In this document: positions 32,668 through 39,267 of the stretch, in pieces | How positions within the stretch are numbered: the first letter of the stretch is position 1 | Layout of the letters: the number at the start of each line of letters is the position of its first letter | Source: a bacterium | GTDB taxonomy: Bacteria; Patescibacteriota; Minisyncoccia; Phycocordibacterales; UBA5272 | Reading direction: 5' to 3' | Assembly: GCA_023267635.1 (NCBI GenBank) | Contig: JAHFMX010000008.1 | Span: 1-43,366 of the forward strand | DNA: 43,366 nucleotides | Notes under the pieces: generated by a model | Told to the model about the DNA's origin: nothing | The model's database searches: none | What the model saw: only the letters and a program-made list of their open reading frames with translations | Program-made: the position numbers and the translations under genes

Positions 32668-33388
32668 AACGTGGGTTAAGCTCTATAGAAAAGCAAGAGA
32701 CAACGAGATTATGACTGATCCCGTAGCTTGGTTATTGTTTTCATATATTCTTATGTCTGTTAATCGAGAAACGGGGTCAATGAAAACGGGCCGGATATAC
32801 TTAAGTGCTATGTTAAAGATCAAACAAGGCACGATTTATAAGGCTCTAAAACGACTTTCAGAAAAGTACCATTTGGTAACAACAGTAGTAACAACAAAGT
32901 ATACAGAGATTATAGTGTCCAAATGGGCCTTATATCAAAACATGGAATCACAAAGTAACAGCGGAGTAACAACAAAGGAACAACAAAGTAACACTATACA
33001 AGAAGTAAGAAGTAAGAATAATACATCTTATATGACTTTAACAGAAAACCAAAAACAAAAACTAAAGAAAGAATTTCCCTATTTAGACCTAGAGTATGAG
33101 GTTCATAGGTTTCAGGCATGGCAAAAGGGTACAGGAAAAGAGTTTCCCAACGTATTAGAGAGATTCCGGGCTTGGCTTATGCAACAAAAACATGAGAACA
33201 AGAAGGAAGAGAATGTAATTCTTAACGATCCGATATTCATTCGTCTCAAAGGAGTTTGGAAATTTAACGAAGGAGTAGGTTTTATTCAAAAGTCTGATTT
33301 ACAATCTAAACTTGGTAGTAAATACCCGAACTATAAATTTTCTAAAGAATGGGAAGAGGCCAAAGGGGTGTTAAATAGCTTGGAATAA
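32660..33388 (+). CDS. Replisome-organiser-like replication initiator
   Basis: The N-terminal 95 residues form a winged-helix region of the phage replisome-organiser type: MDKTWVKLYRKARDNEIMTD, AMLKIKQGTIYKALKRLSEK, then TTKYTEIIVSKWALYQN. A linker of Thr/Gln/Ser follows, then a helical C-terminus that would recruit a host helicase or loader. No phage helicase or polymerase is present, so this is the most likely replication starter. It is 242 residues. Confidence 0.7.
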   Translation: MDKTWVKLYRKARDNEIMTDPVAWLLFSYILMSVNRETGSMKTGRIYLSAMLKIKQGTIYKALKRLSEKYHLVTTVVTTKYTEIIVSKWALYQNMESQSNSGVTTKEQQSNTIQEVRSKNNTSYMTLTENQKQKLKKEFPYLDLEYEVHRFQAWQKGTGKEFPNVLERFRAWLMQQKHENKKEENVILNDPIFIRLKGVWKFNEGVGFIQKSDLQSKLGSKYPNYKFSKEWEEAKGVLNSLE

Positions 33389-33397
33389 TTCTACCCC

Positions 33398-33434
33398 TTG
33401 ACAAGACCTTAGAACTGTGGTACTATAAGAACAT
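33398..33434 (+). promoter_or_regulatory. Sigma70-type promoter, leaderless, for the HTH gene
   Basis: TTGACA (33398-33403), exactly 17 bp and TACTAT (33421-33426); the ATG at 33435 lies 8 nt further on. The transcript should begin at or near the start codon. The box differs from the late TTGATAAC type. Confidence 0.8.
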
Positions 33435-33596
33435 ATGAAGCTAAGACGACCACGAATTCTTACCGATACCAAAGTACGGATAGTTACTGATTACAATTCC
33501 GGAATGGCAGTAAACAAAATTCTCTCTCAATATCATATTAGTCGAGGTTCGCTGTATAGAATATTAAAAACCGTTATAGGAAAGGAGAATGTATGA
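33435..33596 (+). CDS. Small resolvase-type HTH regulator, 53 aa
   Basis: The protein is nearly all helix-turn-helix: RILTDTKVRIVTDYNSGMAV, then NKILSQYHISRGSLYRILK, matching the HTH of Hin/resolvase C-termini without a catalytic domain. It has its own leaderless promoter, so it is a candidate regulator of early or late genes. The stop overlaps the next ATG. Confidence 0.75.
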   Translation: MKLRRPRILTDTKVRIVTDYNSGMAVNKILSQYHISRGSLYRILKTVIGKENV

Positions 33597-33790
33597 GAAC
33601 TGTTCGCACGCTGGTGAATGTTCAATTACCTTACTACTTCAGTGAGGCAATGAGAGTCGTTAAGATTCTCGTTTATGAGGCCGTCATTATTATGGTAGCA
33701 CTCGGCTTTCTGTATATTCTAAATTTTAGAATAAGTATAGTGCCGACTGTTAAAATAATCAGTCCTATTACTACGGAGGCCCAAAAATGA
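33593..33790 (+). CDS. Small single-pass membrane protein, 65 aa
   Basis: One hydrophobic helix (ILVYEAVIIMVALGFLYILN, about residues 26-45) lies between short polar ends. It is coupled by ATGA to the genes on both sides. Function unknown; it could alter the host envelope. Confidence 0.6.
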   Translation: MRTVRTLVNVQLPYYFSEAMRVVKILVYEAVIIMVALGFLYILNFRISIVPTVKIISPITTEAQK

Positions 33791-33978
33791 TTAAACCAGT
33801 TGATAAGTTTTCATCTCAGTTATCGTTTGTAGAAATGTGCTACCGTAAAGGTCTTATAACTAAAAAGACCCGGAACGAGGCAATAGATAAAATACGGAAA
33901 GACAAAACCGAGGAAGAGAAGAAAGCAGGTTGGACGATAGAAGACGAAAATATGTACCAAGTACAACATTATTATTAA
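33787..33978 (+). CDS. Hypothetical charged protein, 63 aa
   Basis: Coupled by ATGA to the membrane gene before it. It is a helical, Lys/Glu-rich product (MCYRKGLITKKTRNEAIDKI, RKDKTEEEKKAGWTIEDEN). No motif is recognised. Confidence 0.6.
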   Translation: MIKPVDKFSSQLSFVEMCYRKGLITKKTRNEAIDKIRKDKTEEEKKAGWTIEDENMYQVQHYY

Positions 33979-33982
33979 ATCT

Positions 33983-34396
33983 ATGATTAAACCACAAGAC
34001 GTTGATGAAGCACTAGATGAAGCACAGATGGCCGTAGATGATCGTAAGGATCAGGTATTACCGGAAGCCCCAGCTTCTATGACACTCCGAGTCTGGATAA
34101 AAGGATACGGGGTCATGCTTACCGCTCGTGATGAAAAAGTATCTTCCCTGTTAAAGAAAACCGAAACCATGATTGACTACGCAGAGAGTCATGGATGGAA
34201 GAATACATGGGAAAAGGAAGTATTGGTTACTCCGGTTAAACCTAAGGTTGAGGATCACGACGCCCCTTGGTGTCCGACACACAACCTTCCCATGACACTG
34301 AGACAGGGAGTAAGTAAGAAAACCGGACGACCCTACAGATTTTATAGTTGTACTGAAAAATTAGCAGACGGTACATGGTGTCAAGAGAAAGGATAA
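33983..34396 (+). CDS. Protein with C-terminal zinc ribbon, 137 aa
   Basis: Residues 1-90 are helical. The C-terminal 50 residues carry WCPTHNLPMTL, then SCTEKLADGTWC, a Cys/His ribbon (C-x2-H, C, C) of the type found in small DNA- or RNA-binding proteins. A single-strand-binding or transcription role is conceivable. It is followed one base later by another zinc protein. Confidence 0.65.
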   Translation: MIKPQDVDEALDEAQMAVDDRKDQVLPEAPASMTLRVWIKGYGVMLTARDEKVSSLLKKTETMIDYAESHGWKNTWEKEVLVTPVKPKVEDHDAPWCPTHNLPMTLRQGVSKKTGRPYRFYSCTEKLADGTWCQEKG

Positions 34397-34397
34397 T

Positions 34398-34595
34398 ATG
34401 TTTCGATATCACTGCGACAGATGCGGAGATCAAGTAGGAGATAAGACGTACGAATGGTCAATGTACCACTACGGGAAAGTATTGTGTTACGATTGTCAGC
34501 CAAGAACTATTGATGAGGCCGTGAGTAAGTGGAAAGAAAAAGAAACCACCGAAAATAAATTAGGAATAGGAGATAAAAGAGTTAATGATTATTAA
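34398..34595 (+). CDS. Small zinc-finger protein, 65 aa
   Basis: The fold is zinc-knuckle-like: CDRCGDQVGDKTYEW, then GKVLCYDC, two CxxC pairs as in LIM- or DksA-like ribbons. The remainder is charged. It starts one base after the preceding gene's stop. Confidence 0.65.
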   Translation: MFRYHCDRCGDQVGDKTYEWSMYHYGKVLCYDCQPRTIDEAVSKWKEKETTENKLGIGDKRVNDY

Positions 34596-34608
34596 AAGGA
34601 GGTGAAAT

Positions 34609-34839
34609 ATGGAAAAGATAAAGTATGTAGTTTTATATATTTATGATTTAGAACTAACTGCGTTACAACAAAGAGGAAAATCAACAATGACTAATTATCC
34701 CTATAAATTATTTTTTTCTAAAATTGAATTAGAAGATTGGTTAGTAGATGAAGCATATAATATTAAAGGAATTCGGATATTAGAAATTTCTAAAGAGTTG
34801 AAGTTAAAAAGAGACAAAGTTCAATTAGTGGATTGTTAA
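34609..34839 (+). CDS. Hypothetical protein, 76 aa
   Basis: Strong AAAGGAGGTG site. The product (MEKIKYVVLYIYDLELTALQ, FSKIELEDWLVDEAYNIKGI) looks like a small mixed alpha/beta fold. No family is recognised. It is followed by a 143-nt structured gap. Confidence 0.6.
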   Translation: MEKIKYVVLYIYDLELTALQQRGKSTMTNYPYKLFFSKIELEDWLVDEAYNIKGIRILEISKELKLKRDKVQLVDC

Positions 34840-34859
34840 TACTATCGCTAGCTTTGGGT

Positions 34860-34972
34860 CGCCAGATATTCTCTGGCGTGTGCCGGGCACTATCAGGACT
34901 TGATTGACTTGAGAAGCAATGTTTCGTGTCATTGAGGCGGAAATAATGACAGGAGACGAGCTCCCGGCACAC
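34860..34972 (+). ncRNA. Branched structured RNA element
   Basis: Four stems: CGCCAGA/TCTGGCG (34860-34866 with 34872-34878); a perfect 9-10-bp closing stem GTGTGCCGGG (34878-34887) with CCCGGCACAC (34963-34972); GAAGC/GTTTC (34913-34917 with 34921-34925); and TGTCATT/AATGACA (34927-34933 with 34945-34951). The stems enclose an 11-nt purine-rich loop GAGGCGGAAAT, and GACTTGA occurs twice. It is not a tRNA. It ends 10 nt before the lysozyme-like gene and may be a leader or stand-alone RNA. Confidence 0.6.
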
Positions 34973-34982
34973 ATTAGGGAAT

Positions 34983-35387
34983 ATGAAATACATACTCTTT
35001 TTACTATTAGGATTCTTATTAGCCTTTTACTTCAAGGATAGAGTAGGCGGACTATACGCTTATGAGCCGTCTACGGTCAATACAGTGACCTACAAGCCTC
35101 CTACAGTTGGTGACGTAGTGGCAGAGATAGCCTACATCTTTGAACCGGAAGGAACAGCAGTAGTTGTTCGGGCAATAAATTGTTTTTACAGTGAATCAGG
35201 ACTTAATCCAAGCGCCGTTCACTTAAATTATAACGGGACACATGACGGAGGGATCGCCCAAATAAATGATATATGGAAAATGAGCTTAGATGAACGGTTT
35301 GACTATATTGCCAACATTAAAAAAGCACATGAAATCTATCTTAGAAGTCATAGTTTTAATCTCTGGTACGGAAGGGGTTGTAAATGA
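34983..35387 (+). CDS. Membrane-anchored lysozyme/transglycosylase-like protein
   Basis: An N-terminal hydrophobic helix (YILFLLLGFLLAFYF, residues 3-17) is followed by a lysozyme-like domain with catalytic Glu71 in FYSESGLNPSAV and the DGGIAQIND motif (88-96). The signal-anchor plus SLT-type layout resembles SAR endolysins, but it lies outside the lysis cassette. It could remodel peptidoglycan early or assist lysis. It is preceded by a structured RNA. Confidence 0.75.
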   Translation: MKYILFLLLGFLLAFYFKDRVGGLYAYEPSTVNTVTYKPPTVGDVVAEIAYIFEPEGTAVVVRAINCFYSESGLNPSAVHLNYNGTHDGGIAQINDIWKMSLDERFDYIANIKKAHEIYLRSHSFNLWYGRGCK

Positions 35388-35464
35388 AAAATCTTAACTG
35401 GTCTATAATCTGGTTTAGCGCTTGTATGGTATTAGTATTCTCTATACTTGGAGGATGGGTATGA
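35384..35464 (+). CDS. Tiny membrane peptide, 26 aa
   Basis: ATGA overlaps join it to the lysozyme-like gene before it and to the zinc gene after it. The product is one hydrophobic helix (WSIIWFSACMVLVFSILGG). So short a frame is uncertain, but the coupling at both ends supports it. Confidence 0.45.
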   Translation: MKNLNWSIIWFSACMVLVFSILGGWV

Positions 35465-35610
35465 ATGAAGAAGATATTTGTTATATTTGTGGACAAGAAG
35501 CAACTGGAGGAGTTTGTGATAAATGCCAAGAAGTTTGTGGTTCATGTGATTGTACTCGATTAACGAAAGACGAATATCAAGAATGGTTAAAATATAAACA
35601 TGAAACTTAA
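35461..35610 (+). CDS. Small zinc-ribbon protein, 49 aa
   Basis: I use the ATG at 35461 (ATGA overlap). The frame from 35422 would overlap the tiny peptide. CYICGQEATGGVCDKC and CGSCDC give at least two CxxC pairs plus extras, enough for one or two zinc sites. Eight Cys in 49 residues is unusually high. Confidence 0.65.
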   Translation: MNEEDICYICGQEATGGVCDKCQEVCGSCDCTRLTKDEYQEWLKYKHET

Positions 35611-35971
35611 ATACTCAAAGCCTAAGAAAGTTAAACGGTCAACACTGAAGAATAAAGCAGATAAACTATTCAGTCAGATAGTCCGTAGTTGGGGTAAGTG
35701 TGAATTAGCAGGTTTAGACAAGATAAAGTGTAGTAATGTATTACAAACAATGCACATTGAGACCAGGGGAGTATTAGCAATACGGTGGAATTTAATGAAT
35801 GCGCTCTGCGGGTGTTCAGGCCATCATGTATATTACACGAATAATCCGAGAGCATTTAATGAATTAGTTGCTAAGCATTTTCCGTTAAAGGCAAAGTTTG
35901 TTGAAGAACATTGTAATGACCATATGACTGAAGATTTAGAAGATGTAATCCGAAGACTTAAAGTAACATAG
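35600..35971 (+). CDS. NinG/Rap-like HNH nuclease
   Basis: The pattern KADKLFSQIVRSWGKCELAG, then VLQTMHIETRGVLAIRWNLM, then ALCGCSGHHVYYTNNP fits phage NinG/Rap-type HNH nucleases. C34, C44, C70 and C72 would bind zinc, and H52 with H76 may be catalytic. Such enzymes resolve recombination intermediates. It is 123 residues and overlaps the previous gene by 11 nt. Confidence 0.75.
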   Translation: MKLKYSKPKKVKRSTLKNKADKLFSQIVRSWGKCELAGLDKIKCSNVLQTMHIETRGVLAIRWNLMNALCGCSGHHVYYTNNPRAFNELVAKHFPLKAKFVEEHCNDHMTEDLEDVIRRLKVT

Positions 35972-35973
35972 AT

Positions 35974-36138
35974 ATGACTTGTTATCTTTGTGGGACGACA
36001 ATTAAAGAAGGAAGAGATGGCTATATAGTAGCTTCTCATACATATTGTAGTAGTTGTAGTCATTATATCGATGAGTTTCGAGAAGCACAAAATAAAATGA
36101 AGGAATTATGGCCGTTAATAAAGAAATTGTTTAAGTAA
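35974..36138 (+). CDS. Small zinc-ribbon protein, 54 aa
   Basis: Two CxxC pairs (CYLC near the start and CSSC at about 25-28) then a charged helix (HYIDEFREAQNKMKELWPLI). It follows the NinG-like gene by two bases. Likely a DNA- or protein-binding early factor; no specific family. Confidence 0.6.
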   Translation: MTCYLCGTTIKEGRDGYIVASHTYCSSCSHYIDEFREAQNKMKELWPLIKKLFK

Positions 36139-36250
36139 CCTAGATTATTCTTTGAAGTTGGTCGGGAAGTAACGGGGAGAACTAGGGCATTCTTGGGTCT
36201 TTCGATAATCGCTCCTCGACCATCTTTAGAGAATACTCAATAGAAAGTAT
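36139..36250 (+). other. 112-nt intergenic region with a possible closing stem
   Basis: AAGTTGGTCG (36155-36164) pairs with CGACCATCTT (36217-36226) with one mismatch, enclosing 52 nt. GGAG with CTCC may form a short inner stem. No clear promoter or Shine-Dalgarno is seen. It could be a regulatory leader of the next gene, but it is less well structured than the two other RNA candidates. Confidence 0.4.
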
Positions 36251-36424
36251 ATGAAAAAGATAATAACTACCGATACACAGTTACGTATGGCTTTAGATGA
36301 AGCATTGCAAAAAGCATACATAAGATTGATTACTCACGAAACAGAAGCAAAGGTTGGTTCGGTGAATTGGAATGAGCAAATTAGGAAAGATTTTTTTAAG
36401 GAATTAGAAACAGTGTCGCTCTAA
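36251..36424 (+). CDS. Hypothetical helical protein, 57 aa
   Basis: The product (MKKIITTDTQLRMALDEALQ, later VNWNEQIRKDFFKELET) is helical and charged, with no motif. It follows the structured gap. Frame and composition fit the neighbouring small genes. Confidence 0.5.
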   Translation: MKKIITTDTQLRMALDEALQKAYIRLITHETEAKVGSVNWNEQIRKDFFKELETVSL

Positions 36425-36433
36425 GAATAGAAT

Positions 36434-36661
36434 ATGAAAAATAAAGTATATGCAATTCAAATAAATAGATTAAAACCTGAAGTATTAGTTAGAATTGCAC
36501 GTGCCTGTATGGGCGTAGAACAACAAGAAATTGCCAGAATGTTAAAAATAAGTAAGTCATATATTTGTAAGGTTGAATCAGGAGAAAGAAAACCCAATGA
36601 GAAAATACTTTCATGGGCAGAAGATACTTTTAGAATATTTTTTGGCTATGATATGTTTTAA
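36434..36661 (+). CDS. XRE-family HTH regulator, 75 aa
   Basis: The DNA-binding core is MGVEQQEIARMLKISKSYIC, then KVESGERKPNEKILSWAEDT: two helices plus the turn and recognition helix of a Cro/CI-type HTH. It has no cleavage or oligomerisation domain. With no integrase visible it may regulate the lytic cycle rather than lysogeny. Confidence 0.8.
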   Translation: MKNKVYAIQINRLKPEVLVRIARACMGVEQQEIARMLKISKSYICKVESGERKPNEKILSWAEDTFRIFFGYDMF

Positions 36662-36666
36662 CATCT

Positions 36667-36816
36667 ATGGAACCTAACCCTACACAAAAGACTAAAAAGA
36701 AAAAGTGTATACACGTATATCAGATAATCTTTCATTATTTCTCATCTCCTAATGGAGGTGAAGGCGGATATTTGCAGGCTATCTGTACTAAATGTTTCTA
36801 CAAAAAAATTATATGA
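36667..36816 (+). CDS. Small Cys-containing protein, 49 aa
   Basis: A Lys-rich start is followed by KCIHVYQIIFHYF and ICTKCFYKK, a C-x-H and CxxC pair that could hold zinc. The stop overlaps the next ATG. Function unknown. Confidence 0.5.
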   Translation: MEPNPTQKTKKKKCIHVYQIIFHYFSSPNGGEGGYLQAICTKCFYKKII

Positions 36817-37091
36817 CACAAAAGACTATGGAGTGGGAGAAAGACTTACGAAATCATTTGGCTCATATAATGCAGCTCTATCCTAAAGAAATGGAGTTAA
36901 TCATTGATACATTTCGTCAGGCTCTCTCCTCTCAGCAAACAAAGGACAGGGCGGAAATGATAAAGAGGTTACCGAAAGAGAGAAACGTGTGTTCTCGTTC
37001 ACAGTATCTTTGTAAGTGTTGTATAGCTCCAAGAAACTACAACCAAGCCATTTCTGATATTCTCGCACTACTCTCGAAGGGGGAAGCATGA
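36813..37091 (+). CDS. Hypothetical protein, 92 aa
   Basis: The ATG at 36813 overlaps the previous stop. Helical (WEKDLRNHLAHIMQLYPKEM) with a Cys cluster (VCSRSQYLCKCC). No function is assigned. Coupled by ATGA to the next gene. Confidence 0.6.
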   Translation: MTQKTMEWEKDLRNHLAHIMQLYPKEMELIIDTFRQALSSQQTKDRAEMIKRLPKERNVCSRSQYLCKCCIAPRNYNQAISDILALLSKGEA

Positions 37092-37288
37092 GTGACAATA
37101 CTTATTTGAAAATTACGCAAAAATCGACACGAACAGATTTCCATATTACGCATAGAAATGCAGATACAGGACAAATGTTAGCGGACTTGGGTTATGAGCA
37201 CACATTAGAGGATGCAGTTCGCAAAGCAAATGAATGGGATTACGGAGTAGAATATGGTTTATCAATAGATTTAAGGGAGAGGAAGTAG
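37088..37288 (+). CDS. Hypothetical protein, 66 aa
   Basis: Short mixed alpha/beta product (MSDNTYLKITQKSTRTDFHI, DLGYEHTLEDAVRKANEWDY) with no Cys or membrane segment. Coupled to the gene before it. No family is recognised. Confidence 0.55.
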   Translation: MSDNTYLKITQKSTRTDFHITHRNADTGQMLADLGYEHTLEDAVRKANEWDYGVEYGLSIDLRERK

Positions 37289-37312
37289 TCTAGCTCATAC
37301 AGGAGGAGGAAT

Positions 37313-37606
37313 ATGGATATATTTAATAAAAAGAAAATAGCGTTTTTAGACGAAGAGATAGAACGGCTTTGGTATAGTATTAACAGAAAAGAAAAAGACA
37401 TTAAAGATTTACAGGAAAAGCCAACGACGTGTTTTGCGGAAGGCGATTATGTTAATGAAAAATATATTTTGAATAAAGTATTTCAACATTTACGGGCAAT
37501 AGAAGAATACTTGAAAATTGAAGTTAAACCAGAATGGATAGATGACCCGTCAGCCGAACCAAGAATGCATCCGAAAATAAAAATATATAAAGCACATAAA
37601 TTGTAG
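37313..37606 (+). CDS. Coiled-coil protein, 97 aa
   Basis: A GGAGGAGG site precedes the ATG. Residues 1-35 form a coiled coil (FLDEEIERLWYSINRKEKDI); the rest is mixed. Possibly an early regulatory or complex-forming factor; no known family. Confidence 0.55.
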   Translation: MDIFNKKKIAFLDEEIERLWYSINRKEKDIKDLQEKPTTCFAEGDYVNEKYILNKVFQHLRAIEEYLKIEVKPEWIDDPSAEPRMHPKIKIYKAHKL

Positions 37607-37627
37607 CTCTCTTGTCAGTATACGGAT

Positions 37628-37762
37628 ATGAGAAAATTACATGGAAAAGCAAAACTGAAAGCGTTAAAAGAATTGATTGCTGTAACTGATATGTCAGCAT
37701 GGGAAGGTGTAGAAAAGTATCGTAAGTCACATGGAGGGAAATTACCTCCACAAAAGAAGTAG
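37628..37762 (+). CDS. Small basic protein, 44 aa
   Basis: Basic (MRKLHGKAKLKALKELIAVT), ends GGKLPPQKK. No ribosome site is obvious. The reading frame is short, so support is mainly its placement between genes of the same style. Confidence 0.45.
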   Translation: MRKLHGKAKLKALKELIAVTDMSAWEGVEKYRKSHGGKLPPQKK

Positions 37763-37776
37763 TCTACCTCACATCT

Positions 37777-38139
37777 ATGAAACTCACTCTTAAAGGATTA
37801 GACAGCCGGATAAAGAAACTGGAAAAAGGTGAAGAATTTCACCTATCCGCTATGGAGGCTATTATGAAACCTATGCTTAAAACTTCAGGAACCGTAAACT
37901 CTACGATACCAGGAAATCGTTGTCAAAATTGTTTAGTTGCAAGTGATTATAAAAATTGTGCGCCAGAAGATTGTGAATGTAGTTGTCATGGTAAGCCCAA
38001 GCCCCAAGAGGATATCCGTCAAGAGGTTCGTAAGGAAACAATTCAAGCCCTCAAGAAATGGACAAAAGGAAGAAACGTAACCAAAGACAGTCTACGGAAT
38101 TACTGTAATACAGTCCTTCGTGAGAAGGAGAAAGTATGA
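37777..38139 (+). CDS. Protein with central Cys-rich motif, 120 aa
   Basis: Central GNRCQNCLVASDYKNC, then CECSCHG, could bind two metals; flanking regions are helical and Lys-rich. The stop overlaps the next ATG (ATGA at 38136). Unknown function in the small-gene block. Confidence 0.6.
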   Translation: MKLTLKGLDSRIKKLEKGEEFHLSAMEAIMKPMLKTSGTVNSTIPGNRCQNCLVASDYKNCAPEDCECSCHGKPKPQEDIRQEVRKETIQALKKWTKGRNVTKDSLRNYCNTVLREKEKV

Positions 38140-38333
38140 ATAAATTATTTATTTTGTGGATTATATTTCAACTTCTCATAATTGGAGCTACGTCTGCAAT
38201 GGTAAATAACCAAATAGTTAAGAAAGAACTAGGTTGTAAACCAAAGATAGTTTCCGAATGGGTTGGATTGGCTTTTCCTTTAGCAGCTTTTGTGAATAAT
38301 GATAATATAAATTATTATTGTAAGTTTAAATAG
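38136..38333 (+). CDS. Small membrane protein, 65 aa
   Basis: A hydrophobic helix at residues 4-22 (LFILWIIFQLLIIGATSAM) and a second weaker one near EWVGLAFPLAAFV. Coupled to the Cys-rich gene before it. Function unknown. Confidence 0.55.
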   Translation: MNKLFILWIIFQLLIIGATSAMVNNQIVKKELGCKPKIVSEWVGLAFPLAAFVNNDNINYYCKFK

Positions 38334-38362
38334 TTTAGTTTCTCTCTAAGGAGTATGAAAAA
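38334..38362 (+). repeat. Direct repeat around a gene start (copy 1)
   Basis: TTTAGTTTCTCTCTAA, then a short purine tract and TATGAAAAATAAA, recur at 38485-38527. Both copies precede a gene beginning MKNK, suggesting duplication of the intergenic and start region. Confidence 0.7.
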
Positions 38363-38489
38363 TAAATCTGAAGGTATAAAAGTAATACGATGTTCTCTAA
38401 AACAATTTCAATACTATAATCGTGGTACAAAGAAAAAAGGATGGACAAAAAATAAATATTGGCCTTATCTTTGGACATATAATTTTTAG
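38355..38489 (+). CDS. Small basic protein, 44 aa
   Basis: Starts MKNKSEGIKVIRCSLKQFQY and ends KYWPYLWTYNF; basic and aromatic. AAGGAG lies three bases from its ATG. It shares its start region with the next gene through a direct repeat. Function unknown. Confidence 0.5.
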   Translation: MKNKSEGIKVIRCSLKQFQYYNRGTKKKGWTKNKYWPYLWTYNF

Positions 38490-38527
38490 TTTCTCTCTAA
38501 AAGGAAAGGAGAGTATGAAAAATAAAA
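38485..38527 (+). repeat. Direct repeat around a gene start (copy 2)
   Basis: Second copy of the TTTAGTTTCTCTCTAA and ATGAAAAATAAA segment, with a longer purine tract (AAGGAAAGGAGAG) providing a stronger ribosome site. Confidence 0.7.
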
Positions 38528-38667
38528 CAAAATTATTTATCTACCTAGCAGAACGATGGTTAGAATTACATTATCCTGATAGAAAAGAACCTATTGATAT
38601 ACGTTGGAGTGCGATATTGAATTTCGCAAAATGGTTAGATGAACAATGGAAAATAGATAAAAATTAG
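38515..38667 (+). CDS. Small helical protein, 50 aa
   Basis: The ATG at 38515 has a good GGAAAGGAGAG site; a frame starting at 38422 is rejected. The product (FIYLAERWLELHYPDRKEPI) is helical and aromatic. No family is recognised. Confidence 0.5.
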   Translation: MKNKTKLFIYLAERWLELHYPDRKEPIDIRWSAILNFAKWLDEQWKIDKN

Positions 38668-38685
38668 TTTTTTTAAGGAGGAGAT

Positions 38686-38769
38686 ATGAATATAATAGTT
38701 TTTTCTTTTTTAGGAGCAGGAGCAATAATTATAGCCTTTATTGGTGGATTTTTTCTTGGTATATATTAG
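38686..38769 (+). CDS. Tiny membrane peptide, 27 aa
   Basis: Almost entirely a single hydrophobic helix with a glycine zipper-like pattern (FLGAGAIIIAFIGGFFLG) behind an AAGGAGGAG site. The strong ribosome site makes translation likely despite its size. Confidence 0.55.
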   Translation: MNIIVFSFLGAGAIIIAFIGGFFLGIY

Positions 38770-38795
38770 AGATAGCTCATTGAATAGGAGGAGAT

Positions 38796-38951
38796 ATGAC
38801 TTTTCAGAAAATATATCAAGAACTAAAGAAGAAAATACCTACATTTGTCGGAAAGAAATGTCCTGATTTTGATGAGGAATGTTTTGTCTGTCAAGCGTAT
38901 CAAGCTCTCGATTATATTAAAGACTTAAGAGATATGGAGAAAAAAGTATGA
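38796..38951 (+). CDS. Small Cys-containing protein, 51 aa
   Basis: AGGAGGAG site. The product has KCPDFDEECFVCQAYQALDY with three Cys in a helical protein. The stop overlaps the next ATG. Function unknown. Confidence 0.5.
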   Translation: MTFQKIYQELKKKIPTFVGKKCPDFDEECFVCQAYQALDYIKDLRDMEKKV

Positions 38952-39100
38952 TACAAACACCAGTAAAATGTACGGGAGAAAGTGGAAGATGTCAAAACGA
39001 AGGGACATATTTCATTTATATTAAGGATAAAGCCTATCCGATATGTAAATCATGTCTAAAATGGCTTACTAATTTTTATCAGATTACATTGAAATGGTAA
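38948..39100 (+). CDS. Small zinc-ribbon protein, 50 aa
   Basis: KCTGESGRCQNEGTYF and AYPICKSCLKW form a two-knuckle zinc ribbon (C-x6-C, C-x2-C). Coupled by ATGA to the previous gene. Probably nucleic acid- or protein-binding. Confidence 0.55.
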   Translation: MIQTPVKCTGESGRCQNEGTYFIYIKDKAYPICKSCLKWLTNFYQITLKW

Positions 39101-39267
39101 AAGAAAAATTTATGCTAAAACCCTGTAAAGGATGTGGTAAGTTATTCGATAAGAAAGCAAGGGGATGGAATCCTAGAATATTTCACAGTCTAGAATGTTA
39201 TAGAGCATGGATGAAAAGGAATAATTGGAAAAAAATAATTATTTCAGATTTTTCTTATGCACGATAA
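39094..39267 (+). CDS. Small zinc-finger protein, 57 aa
   Basis: CKGCGKLFDKK and FHSLECYRAWM give C-x2-C and H-x4-C, a treble-clef-like finger. The ATG at 39094 overlaps the previous gene; an internal ATG at 39112 is possible. A tiny membrane peptide overlaps its 3' end. Confidence 0.55.
   Translation: MVKEKFMLKPCKGCGKLFDKKARGWNPRIFHSLECYRAWMKRNNWKKIIISDFSYAR

Noticed and set aside
34860-34972. tRNA gene
   Set aside because: Cloverleaf-like branching, but the closing stem is 9-10 bp and the T-arm, anticodon-loop pattern and CCA-end context are missing.
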